Positions 23,901 through 34,172 of a stretch of 64,000 nt of DNA are shown here, in pieces. The position numbers and the translations under genes were made by a program. The notes under the pieces were generated by a model, which saw only the letters and a list, made by a program, of their open reading frames with translations, was not told the origin of the DNA and did no database searches. Origin of the DNA: Branchiostoma lanceolatum (taxonomy: Eukaryota; Chordata; Leptocardii; Amphioxiformes; Branchiostomatidae); contig NC_089724.1 of NCBI RefSeq assembly GCF_035083965.1, forward strand, positions 23,216,474 to 23,280,473. Direction: 5' to 3'. Position 1 is the first letter of the stretch, and every line of letters starts with the position of its first letter.

Positions 23901-26900
23901 CCAGCTCCACGAGGAGAGGCTGAGGGAGATCCACAGTCAGGAGGCCAGCAAGACGGCCGCAAGATTCAAGATGGCTGCCATGAAGAACAAGTACATGATG
24001 GAGAGTGAAAAGCACCGGTAAGGATGTGACGAGGATGTTGTTGTACTTGAAGTAGGAAATAGTAATAACAGTTGTTCTTCAACTTCAACTTGATTTACCC
24101 CCAGATAACCCCGCGAGGGGCAAAGTAGGGGGGGGAGGAGATCCCAGGCTAAGGCGGGCAGGCCTCCAGCCTGGCGCGGTATGACTCAACGGTGGGAGCC
24201 GTAACAACTGCGCCAGGCAGGGCGTTCCACTCGGGGATTGTGCGGGGGAAGTATGAATATTTGTAGGAGTCTGTCCGGGCGTTATGTGGTTGAAATTTGA
24301 GCGTTGAGCGTTCTATATCTAAGTTGATGATAATGGCCATTGATTCTTCCTTTGTTAATCCGAGAAGAAAGAACTTTTGATAGTGCAGCTTAAAGGTGAT
24401 ATCTATACACTGAAATGTTGCTTGAAAGCTTAACATACAGCATGCTGCATCGCCACATTTTAGCAATTTTACCACTGACATTGATTTGTCAGAATCATGA
24501 GAAACCTCTGTGTCAGACAAGCTCTCTTCAGGGCCTTATATCTATGCACTTCTTTCCCTTATCTGCTACCTCTTGAAGTGGAGGAAAATCTTACGCTAAC
24601 AAAGGCTTCCAAGACTCTGACCAAGATGATGACGATGATGATGATGAAGATGGCTGCAATACATCTTTCTTTGGGTCCAGGATGACCATGGTTAAACACT
24701 GCCATCATTCTGAGTTAGCAGAGGCTAGGTACATTTGTAACTTTGGTGCTTCTGCCTAAACTGGCTTTGCTCTCATGGTGGTGGTACAGAAGCATGGTGG
24801 GGAAGTGTAATGGGTGAAATACTACATGGATTCAACTTTTTAAGGCCATTTGAAACCTGAAACTATGAATCCCTGACTGTCTGTTCTTTGCACATTGTTC
24901 ATTATTTGTGTCATTGGTTTACAGCTATATTTCTTTGTAGGTTGGATTTGGATATATTTCACCTAATTCCTCTATAGTATACTATACATGTTCTCAAAAT
25001 TAAGGTGTTTGACGAGGAGAACAAAAAATAATCTAAAACCTTTAATCAAGGGACAAACTTTTTCCTTTTGTTTCTTTGAAGGTCTATTGGTAGCTTAGTG
25101 TAGCTGTCAAATTTTCTTTATCTGTATCTATATAGCTGGTATGACCGCCATTCGGCGTAACACACCATTTTGTACACCATTCAGATTTTTTCTCACAGTA
25201 TACACAATTTCATAAGTCAACTGGTAGAGTCAATTCCATGTCACTGAGAGGGTTTTCAGATGATATTGCTAATAAGTTTGAACAATTTTAGAGAAAAGAC
25301 TTTTTCAGTCAAAATAATTCCAGACCGTTCAAACAATTAGAAATGAAAGTTTTAACATGTTTGAACTCATCTATATATTTTGGAAATATTATGAAAGTAT
25401 TTGCACAAATATCTCTTTATTTAGAACAGTTTTCAAACATCTGTGTGATTGTTCTACTGTTGGAACATGTTCCAACATTTTGCATCATTCTCAAAATGGT
25501 AGATTTGGGTTATTGCCCCCATAAAAGTAGGTGCTAATCACGCTCTATTGTCTGCCTCTGTATATTTTTAGATTTCACGTCTGGACACTGGCAACTCTTT
25601 TGTCTTTAGGTATCTATGCATGGCACCTAGGCCTAATCCCCTAGACTTTGAAGGGATGTGTGAATTGCCCTGTTCCCAGCCCACTGACCCAGTTATATCA
25701 TATTTGTAGAATGTTGGAACATGTTCAAACAAATAATCAATCTATGTTGCAACAGTTTAGAAAATAATACAAATAATGTGTTCAATGTTGGAAATTTGTT
25801 TAACCTGTTGGAACACAGCAGAAAATATTTATAACACCAAATAAATGTTGGAAATTGTTCTTAACAGTTACTTATCTCACATAGATTGTTACAAAGGTTT
25901 TGTAAATGTTAGAACAAAAGGCAACAAACACCCTCTCGGTAATGTGGAATTGACTCTAAAAGGAACCCGTCAAACTGTGAATCCTGTACAAGTTTTGTGC
26001 TGAGATGTTTATCCTAATGCTTCTGATTCCAGACAGAAGATGGAGCGAGGGGTAGAGCAGAACCTGGAGGACTACAGGCGACAATGGGAGGTGAAGAGGA
26101 AACAGGCACTGCAAGAACAGGTGAGATGTAGTACCTGTCAGAGGCAGTGGCAGAAAATTTCATAAGCCGGGGCGAGATATCGCTGACTTAATCTTGACCC
26201 TCTGAAACTCTATTTTCTGCATTTTTAGGGGCAAAATCTCTATAAGTGAAGAAATACATAAGTGAAGAAATACATAAGTGAGCCACTGAGTCTGTTCTGA
26301 TTCACCTGAGTGTGATTTTTCTTATCACATGTAATGCTTCACCTGTGCTATTTCACCTGTATCATTTGTCATGTTAACATCGCTCCTGTAACATTGAATT
26401 AAATCAAATTATCATAATGTTGTCCCCTATAGGAGCTGAAGTTTATCTCAGGGCTGGTGAAGACAGGCAGGTTTGAGCGGGAGGAGCTCTGCTCTGTCCT
26501 GACTCTCCTCTTCCCCCACAACACCGACATCGGTCAGATGCTGGAGAAAATCTACACAGAGGGGTCCAACTCAAGTGATGAGTCGGATGATGGGCGCAGG
26601 AAAAAGTCTAGGTAAGAATGAATACCCATAACATCTTTAAACTTGAGGTTGGTCAGTGCCATGCAACTCTATATGAATTTGAGATGTTATGGATAAGAGT
26701 TCTTAGCATAAGATGTGATTGTTGGTAATCCTCACAGGACTTCTAAAATGAGCAGTTGATTAAATGCTATATTTCCATAGATAAGGTCTTGATATGAAAG
26801 TTTTAATGCTGATAACAAGGTGGCTTGTTTGTACAGAGGAATCTCCAGACGAGAGAGCACCTTAGCCTTGCGGATCAGGGAGGCCACGTTAGGACCTTAC

Positions 26901-28709
26901 ACTCCTCCTCCTTCCACCAAGAATAAGAAGAAGAGGAAGGAAGGGTAAGATTAAACAAAGCAAAACATGCACACATTTTAGGGATGGTCTTGCAGCTTTG
27001 GTTGTTGTGTCCAAGGGCTGCTTTTTGACAGGAAATAATGCTCCAAATTTGACTAACTTATATCCATTCTGTCCCTTTCTCAAATCTCAAAACCTTGTCT
27101 AAAATTCTTTCTAACATGACGTTATATCTATAACTTTGTTTGAGAAGGACGCCTTCAAAATTGTGCAGTTGATGTGATTGATACTGTTGACTCTGCACAC
27201 CAAGTTTAGCAACATGCTGTACATGTATTCTTTCTTCCATGACCTTCATTTATTTGTGCAAATGACTGTCTTTCAAGATGAACTGGTAACACCCTCCACA
27301 TTGGTTTAGAAATGCCACTTTTATTTCAATGTTTCTTGTTGATATTTTCTCAATGCCAAGGCCCTTTACAAGGCCCTTTTTACATGACAAGAAATTGTTA
27401 GGTAAAAGACAAGACCCTCTTGCCATTGAGAAAGAAAAAGTGGATTGTACACACAAAAGTTCATTTAAGTTCGAAAGCATGTTTAATTCAGAATGTTTGC
27501 AATGCTAACAGCAATTGCTGTCCTATCATGAGTCTTCTCAATGTTGTTTGTTGTTGTTGATTTGTGCTTGTTATATTTACTTGGTTGTGATGTCTTGTAT
27601 GGTTGTGACCTGTGACTAATCTGTATCATATTTCTCAATTAACTCTCCTGTCAATCATTAAGGCTGTCTCCATGAACTTTCCATGATCTGTGTGATTCAA
27701 TTTCTGATCTGTCTCGTCTAGCGCCTTAAAGAGATTAAAAAAGAAGAAACACCTTCCGCCCCTGAGGAATGCTCCAGAAACCCGTCCTGAGCCATTGGGA
27801 GGGGTGGATTCCCCTCACCTTCAGGAATGATCTTCAAGGTTGTGGGTCGGTGCTTCACTGTACTGTGATTCAATGTCTGAATGTTCAGCTCTTGCATCTT
27901 TGCTTAGTGCATATGTGTAGCAAGCAATATGCATTCTCAATATGCAGCTTTTCTTCTCGTACATGTACTTTTTTCTGCATCTTATGTACTGTTCTCTAGA
28001 GCTCAGTAGCTCCTTCTTGAACTGAACTAATATGCTTCTCAACAGTGATGTTGGGATCTTAGGTTACCTGATATCCCAGAGCCATGTTAGAGTTTCACTC
28101 TAATTGGTGAGACCTGACCATTACTTTCACAATCTTCTGGTGTGGTCAGGGTCACCAGGCATTCTTGATGTATGCTGTCTTAAGTCCCAAGGACTTAGCT
28201 CGCAGCATGAGCTGTCTTTTCTATCGCAGCTGAGTATGCTTTGGCACCTCTTCCTACAAAAGCAGCTATTGCTGATGTTGCTGTGATGTGTGGATGTCGG
28301 AAACAAATTAGAATGTTGATAACTTTGATCAACTTAATTTCCATGTAAAACTAAGGAAATAAGAGAACACTTCCCATTGAAAGTAGAAGTCTGTTTTACA
28401 GGTATCTGTATCAGTTGCATACAGGCCTAGAATAGGTATCTTGTAAGAGATATATAGCTGTGTGTTTGTATTGTTTTCCTTGATATCATCTCATTTTTCG
28501 GACAATGATATTATCAATGGTATGAAATGTCAGGTACTTCTGCTCTGCAAGAATAAAATATCAGTCTTTGATCTAAAGATGTTTTGCTATTGCTCTGTTT
28601 GATTTTGTTATCTTTCAATCTCATTTTCAGCTCAAAGAGAATGAAGAAACTAAAGGAGCCTCGGCCAGATCCATTGGGAGGGTCTGAATCACCTGACCTG
28701 GCACACTGA
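11992..28709 (+). CDS. EVC2: EVC2 / limbin, ciliary partner of EVC
   Basis: Type I membrane protein that works with EVC downstream of Smoothened (family knowledge). Coding exons: 11992-12756, 12987-13236, 13559-13732, 14715-14965, 15308-15463, 15660-15873, 16120-16262, 16442-16513, 16745-16867, 17159-17304, 17548-17646, 18009-18153, 18368-18559, 18786-19010, 19405-19484, 19597-19829, 19983-20174, 20538-20745, 21106-21307, 21626-21760, 22617-22718, 23089-23214, 23794-24017, 26033-26120, 26433-26611, 26837-26944, 28631-28709. All phases agree, giving about 1,636 residues (human about 1,308). The ATG starts a signal peptide (residues 1-30). A beta-rich, N-glycosylation-rich ectodomain (31-680) has a polybasic RRRRRKR at 437-443. 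The membrane helix is about 682-706, followed by a basic juxtamembrane stretch and long coiled coils. The segment ELKFISGLVK...LLFPHNTDIGQML matches human EVC2 near its C-terminus. The ectodomain is far longer than the human one. The donor after 22718 (GTCGGT) is weak. Confidence 0.92.
21780..22330 (+). repeat. Degenerate minisatellite in EVC2 intron
   Basis: The core CTCTGTCCTTGGTGCTGAA recurs at irregular 36-60 bp spacing (about 21,806; 21,850; 21,883; 21,925; 21,961; later weaker copies to about 22,320). It lies between EVC2 exons 20 and 21 and has no coding potential. Confidence 0.75.
23226..23793 (+). repeat. 142-bp tandem array of EVC2 exon-23 fragments
   Basis: The acceptor TTTGTGTAG plus the first ~36 bases of EVC2 exon 23 recur at 23368, 23510 and 23652, with the true exon at 23794, exactly 142 bp apart. 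Each extra copy reads D(L/V)DKLEKKLHHQRQC and then TAG in the frame set by exon 22, whereas the true exon continues QRQRQEEELKKK. They are exon fragments, not usable coding exons. Confidence 0.92.
24085..24360 (-). mobile_element. 3' end of a non-LTR retrotransposon (LINE), 5'-truncated
   Basis: On the minus strand the frame reads HNARTDSYKYSYFPRTIPEW then NALPGAVV...ESYRARLE and a stop. The YKYSFFPRTIPEWN-type tail is typical of the C-terminus of reverse-transcriptase proteins of CR1/L2-like LINEs. Only the end of the open frame survives, in an EVC2 intron between exons 23 and 24. It is a dead fragment. Confidence 0.75.
27722..27830 (+). CDS. EVC2: Alternative last exon of EVC2 (shorter transcript, different C-terminus)
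   Basis: After a consensus acceptor (gtctcgtctag), this exon accepts the same phase as exon 28 and encodes a Lys-rich stretch then RPEPLGGVDSPHLQE and a TGA. The downstream exon at 28631-28709 encodes RPDPLGGSESPDLAH and a TGA. The two are clearly duplicates. Because each has a stop, a transcript uses one or the other; inclusion here would give about 1,646 residues. That both are expressed is inferred, not shown. Confidence 0.7.
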
Positions 28710-29790
28710 TTGGCACTACTGTCAGGCAACTTTTGCCTCTTGGACATTCTCAGACACCAACTGATACCTCAAAAGCAAAGACTTTGATTGGACACTTTTT
28801 TTAACAATCAAGGGAAAAGTCCTTACAAGTTCTGTGAAAATATGTTATTTTCATAATGATTTTAAAGTAATCAAGAACAAAGATCGTCTATTGAAGATAA
28901 TTTTACCCAAATCTTCAATCTGTGATGCTGCAAGGCACAAAATGCAGTATGAAAAAAACAACCCTAAATGTACAAATGTATTAGGCTAAGGAGGTTTTTA
29001 TGAGAATGTTATGTCAAGTTTTCATATTGAAAGGTACATGTAGCAATGAGCAACAACTGCTGATTGATAGACATCATAGTACTGATATGATTTACTAGAG
29101 ATAAATCAAAAGATACACCAAAATAATGATTGTATTTCCAAATTTCATGTATATCTTTGAGAGAAAAAAAACAAACTTATTTTTAAAACCACTCTTATTT
29201 TATATGTATATATTGCAGTTTCTGCCCTCTGACCACTTTCATGTACTTAAGTTTTAACCATGTTTGTTGTCACGTGCAATAACAAAAACTCCTGCAGTCA
29301 AATGGATTTATCCTTGTTGTAAATACTTTTGTAAAAGGTATCAAAAATGTGATTGAGTGATGTCAGTAAGATGTGACAATGCAAATTGTGACAATGCTAT
29401 TCTGTGATCATGGCTGACACTGTTCCAACAAAACAGATAAAATGGGCAGCTTTTATCGATTCACCTTGTAAATGGCATGGATAAATTGTACCTGTTTAGT
29501 GTAAATGGTATGAAATGGATACTTTCTAAATGAGGTTGGGTAAGTTTTGTATTTTGTGTAGCTTTGCTTTTATCTGCTTTAATGTAAAGACAAGGGTATG
29601 TAAAGAACATGACATGGCTGTCCCGAAAAAATGCTAATGCTAATGCATATTCTTATGTTTATGCTAATGCATATTCTTATGTTTATGCTTTGGAATGTTG
29701 ATGCTTTGGAATGTTGATGTACTGTGCATTGATGATAATCCTGTTGAGGAAATGCAAGTGTACTGACAATAAAGTTTTAATAACTACACA
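28710..29790 (+). other. EVC2: EVC2 3' untranslated region with poly(A) signal
   Basis: About 1.08 kb follows the EVC2 stop. AATAAA at 29768-29773 is the likely cleavage signal. A small tandem duplication (atgctaatgcatattcttatgtt and atgctttggaatgttg, each twice) lies at 29636-29718. Confidence 0.7.
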
Positions 29791-29954
29791 TAATTTAAGG
29801 TTTCACTGCCTTTCATTTTCTAAAATCCTGCTATCAAATGTACATGTAGCAGTTTTATAATTTAGGGTGATTTGAAGTTTTACTACTTACAGAAATGTGG
29901 ACATAATATTCTAGCTAGGAATGGAGTTCACTCAGACAATGTTTTAAGCAATAC

Positions 29955-30827
29955 TTTCCTATAGCTTTTATTAGTTTTCTTTTTTGAAAACATTTGTATG
30001 AAGTCAAGTAAAGGTTGTTGCCCAGCCTTCAATGGTGTTTGAGAATGTGGTGGGCTGCATGGCAACTTACAGTAAAAGGTGAACAACATTGATTACAGAA
30101 CAACAGAAACCCTGAGAGTTTGTAATAAGGTGAACATACTGAGTATTTGTAGCAAAACTGAAATCCAGGTTCTCACTGCCCATGACTACAATCTCTGCTG
30201 ACAGGTTAAACCCAGTAAACTTACATTCGTACATAAGGAGGCTAAGACTTGACTTGAAGTTGTGTACATTTTCTTACATTTTCTGGTCAAAAGTTTGTAC
30301 ATGTACCTTATTCTTTTCAACTGTCATCCTTCCCAAATGATTGTCAGTTTCCTCATTCTCCCCTTTATACATTTTGTATTGTACCTTTTCATCCTGTATT
30401 ATGTACATATCATAACTGTACAAGGCAAACAACTATAACTAGGTTGGAATCTATATACTGTACAATCCATGAACAGCATTATCTTTAACCTTTGCACCCA
30501 AAAGGTTATTAACTTTCTTCTCATTTAAAACATGGCAGCTTTGACACAACCAGAACAGTAAAATCAAAACAAATCTGAAGTTCTTCCACATATACATGTA
30601 CCACCAGATATTGACAGCACATCACTGCAAACATGCAATGATTCATCGCCAACCATAGCAGCAGAAAGTCCATGTAATACGATTACCACTGCTGGGAAAC
30701 CATTTAAATCTTGACTGATTCTGTATTGATCTTTTCCACAAACTGTGAGGTTTGTGTCAACCAACACAGTCATCTTCAGTCTTTTCATACTGCTGTAATT
30801 CTAACTATCCACTTGGTCTGCCTTCTG
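29955..30827 (-). other. PRELID1: PRELID1 3' untranslated region with poly(A) signal
   Basis: A minus-strand AATAAA (TTTATT at 29967-29972 on the plus strand) ends a UTR of about 0.86 kb. It lies under 200 bp from the EVC2 poly(A) signal, so the two genes converge tail to tail. Confidence 0.6.
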
Positions 30828-31900
30828 TCACATCAATGTCCCCTGTTTCTGTTGTGCTTTCTGCTGAGCCACCTGAATGGCAGCTTCCTTCGCAACTTTG
30901 GCCTTCTCTTTCAGTAACCCCTTCTTTTCTACAGGTTTCTGCTCTGTAGCAACTTCCTGTCCTTTGTTAAAGAGTTTGTCCAGTACAAGTCGAAGACCCA
31001 TGTTGGCCTTTTCTGCATTCTTCTTGTACCTGTCCACCCCGAAGTGTTGGATAGCGCGGATGAAGCCGTACATGCCGGAGGAAACCCACGCCTCCCTGTG
31101 GATCTGTGTCCAGTCATTGTTCTCTGGTGACACTGAGTAGACCACCTTCTCTCTAACATGCTGGATGAGTGAAAGAAAATATGTCAAACACATGGGAGTT
31201 ACTGGTCCATTTTCAATGGGAATAAGCAAATCTCCACACACTTGATACAAATGACTAATCTGTGCAAAACAAAATTATGTTTGTAAGTGTACATGTTTAT
31301 AATATACTGTATAGCCCATATCTTGCTCTCACCATAATTCTGGTGAAGTTGAGGTTCCATGTGAATGTTGTGAAGGTTTTTGCGACAGGGTCCACCACAG
31401 ACTCTTCCACTATGGATGCAAACTTGGGGGTACCAGTAGGGAGGAATCTCTCCCCCCACTTGGGCAAATGGTTTGTCTTGGTCAGCAGTCGGAAGCTGTG
31501 GAGCTTGTTGTCTTCAATCTTTCTCGAAATAACATCTTCACTAAGAACATGTTTACTGAAGAAACAAAAATGAGAAATGTCTTTCAACAAGCACTTATGC
31601 TAGATATACAAGAACAAATCACAAGAATTGTATGTGCCAACATACTACATGCCCAGAATGGCTTCTACCAACATAGGTGAACTTTCAAGTTAACATACAA
31701 AGTTTTGTGTTAACATTACTTCTGGGCTTAAAATATGCAGTGCAAGATAGGACATGTAACAAAATCCCTTCTATACATACGATGGTGAGCATGAGATTTT
31801 CCACTGACCTATGTGGGTTGGGGTACCTCTGCCAGACAGCAGACGCAACTTGGTCCCAATCATTTTGCAACACAGTCGTTTTGGAGTGATATCTGGCCAT
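30828..31900 (-). CDS. PRELID1: PRELI domain-containing protein 1 (mitochondrial phosphatidic acid carrier)
   Basis: PRELID1 with TRIAP1 carries phosphatidic acid across the mitochondrial intermembrane space for cardiolipin synthesis (family knowledge). Three coding exons (31900-31809, 31555-31333, 31160-30828) give 215 residues; human has 219. The frame shows PRELI-family segments: DWDQVASAVWQRYPNPHSKH, RLLTKTNHLPKWGERFLP, TFTWNLNF and WTQIHREAWVSSGMYGF. The last ~45 residues form a Lys/Ala-rich amphipathic helix, as in other PRELID1 proteins. An in-frame TAA lies 24 bases upstream of the chosen ATG, fixing the start. A non-coding first exon ends at 33821, joined across a 1.9 kb intron. Human PRELID2 and PRELID3 proteins differ at the tail, which supports PRELID1. 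Confidence 0.93.
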
Positions 31901-31932
31901 TTTATACACCAATAGTATTTACACCCAGCGTC

Positions 31933-33820
31933 TGCAAACAAAATGTGTAACCCAGTTATCATCATTAATGCACAGTACACCTATGTGTCCTTCGGACATC
32001 TTCAATTGTAGAAGTGGATAGCTGCACATGCACAAAGTATGCCTTATTACATCTCCATTTTTACAGAAAGAGCATTCCTCCACAACACAACAATATCAAA
32101 TGATAAATTTGCACAGATGCATACGATGCTGCTGTTCCTAAATGGTCACAATGAAGGTCCTGCTGTTCAAAAATCTATGGGAAAAGTCTTACATGGGTTC
32201 TGTCAGCAACAACACGCCCTAATTTGTATGGCAATCCATTTTTTTGGGGAAAACTGGTGAAGCTTCCAAAGACCATTACCAATTTGAATGAAAGTAATAT
32301 GCTGGAATTTCCTGTTCAGCAACCATCTGGACCCGGGAAATTACTTGCTGCATATAGTGTCATATACTTAATTGTACGTTTGACAAAACTTTGGGACACA
32401 TGGCACATCAGAAAATAAACCTGGAATCTACTAGTAGAGTTTCATTTACAAATTGGTACCCATACAGGCTTTCGGGGAGACATGGCAAACAGATCAATTA
32501 CGGAACTCACTGGGGTATACATGTAGTATTGATTATTTCACCCACAGAGCCATTGCTTGGTACTGGATTAGTGCTCACTACCGTAATCATAATTCTCAAT
32601 ATTTCATACCATTGCATCATTTTGTAGCCTGGTAGCCATCCCTATTTTGAAGGTCTGCATGTATTTCCCCGTGAGGTGTAGGGAGCTATTTTAATTCATT
32701 GTTAATCGTAGCAGGTCTGCTCTTGTCGGTAAGTTATCGGTGAAGCATGATTTGTTAGTGTTACTTTGATTCTACATACCGGGGGTAGCACATTATTTGT
32801 TATCCTGAATCTATCATCAAGCAATATTTACAAATTATATGTATCACGAAGTGGAATGCTAGATTACCCAAGAGTCACAAGTTCACAACGGAGCGTCTCA
32901 GTCTGGTTGTCTCCGTGTTCACAGACTAGTTTTGCCTGACCCCCACAAACACAATTTTACAAACTTAAAGGTTGTGACAATTCAAAGACCTTGTTCCCAA
33001 AAAGTTTTGCAGTAGAATAACAAGTCAATTCAATACCTTTATGAATTGTGGTCTTTAGTTTTGAATTTACGGATAATTGTTGCCTGCCCCCTACAATAAT
33101 TTTACCGTTAAGCGTTGCCTAGATCCCCCCATGCAGAATCCCCTATAATATTTTCTCCCTGGGGCACTTGGCCAACCTTGGGCCAACCCTGTAATCAGAC
33201 AGAAAATAATGATGGACCAGGCTACACAATTTGACACTTAGTTCATACTGTAAAACAAGACTATAGTAAAGGTTCTTGCATCACACATTGCTGGTCTGAT
33301 TGGGAGGGGTGATTGGGAAAAGTGTCTAAGTGGTACAAAAGACAGTCAGACCCAGGCAGAGTTGCTACGTGACAGACATCACATCATATCCTTGCGGGTA
33401 GCTCATGCTGCAGACATAGCTGTCCTGACCGGGTCACCATCCCACAGATACAATCCCAGCCTCAACAGAATAACTATTTCTCAGCAACGCCCAGGATCGT
33501 GATCTAGCAGTGCGTTCGAAAGAACAAGTCAAAAAGCACTTTAAAAGTTTAAGAGACATGCCTGTACATCTAGTATGTCACAACAACCTAACCGCACGGT
33601 CACTGGCTCAGTGATCATGAGGTGAGCACATGGCCATGGCCTCGCCTCTGACGCCACGTTTGTACCTAAAATAACAGTCGCTATTGGCATGTCTGTATCT
33701 CTAATACCCTCCATAGCATCCAAAATATATAATTGACTCAGATAGTAGACTGTACAATTCAGCGACAGTAACATAAATCACACAGAAATCCCCCCCAAAG
33801 CAAGGAGAGCTCACACCTAC
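31933..33820 (-). other. PRELID1 5' intron, no gene seen
   Basis: The intron runs from the donor at 33820 (GGGACAG/GTAGGTGTG on the minus strand) to the acceptor at about 31933 (TTTGTTTGCAG). Short open frames in it have no recognisable similarity and no splice context. I see nothing else in it. Confidence 0.6.
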
Positions 33821-34172
33821 CTGTCCCGCTCACACTTCGGTCGCCATATTGACCTTCATGGCGCATGACAATCATGGAGATAGACCAATCACAGCACTCG
33901 TTACAATGCTGTCTGTGGAGGTGAGGAGAGTTGCAAGAGACAGGAAAGTGGAAAGGTGATGGATTATTTTACTCACTTATTACAACGAGAGCTAACATAG
34001 ATGTGTAAGATTTTAATTAAAGAATATCATAAATCAACTTTGAGTAGTTTTCTCGCCAGTACTTTTCCTACGGAACCAAGTCCAAGAAAGCCGGTCAAGA
34101 GATGACATCACAGCCCAGCCCCCAAATCAGACGAACCACAGATATCGTTACATCCACTATTATCTCAACAAA
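33821..34172. promoter_or_regulatory. Divergent PRELID1 / POLN promoter
   Basis: The non-coding PRELID1 exon (about 33870-33821, minus) and the POLN start at 34173 are some 0.3 kb apart. The PRELID1 side has AATATGGCGAC on the minus strand; the POLN side has AAAATGGCGGGAG over its ATG. Both fit the YY1 site (AANATGGCGNC) typical of housekeeping transcription starts. A CCAAT box lies at 33884. No TATA box is seen. Confidence 0.65.
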
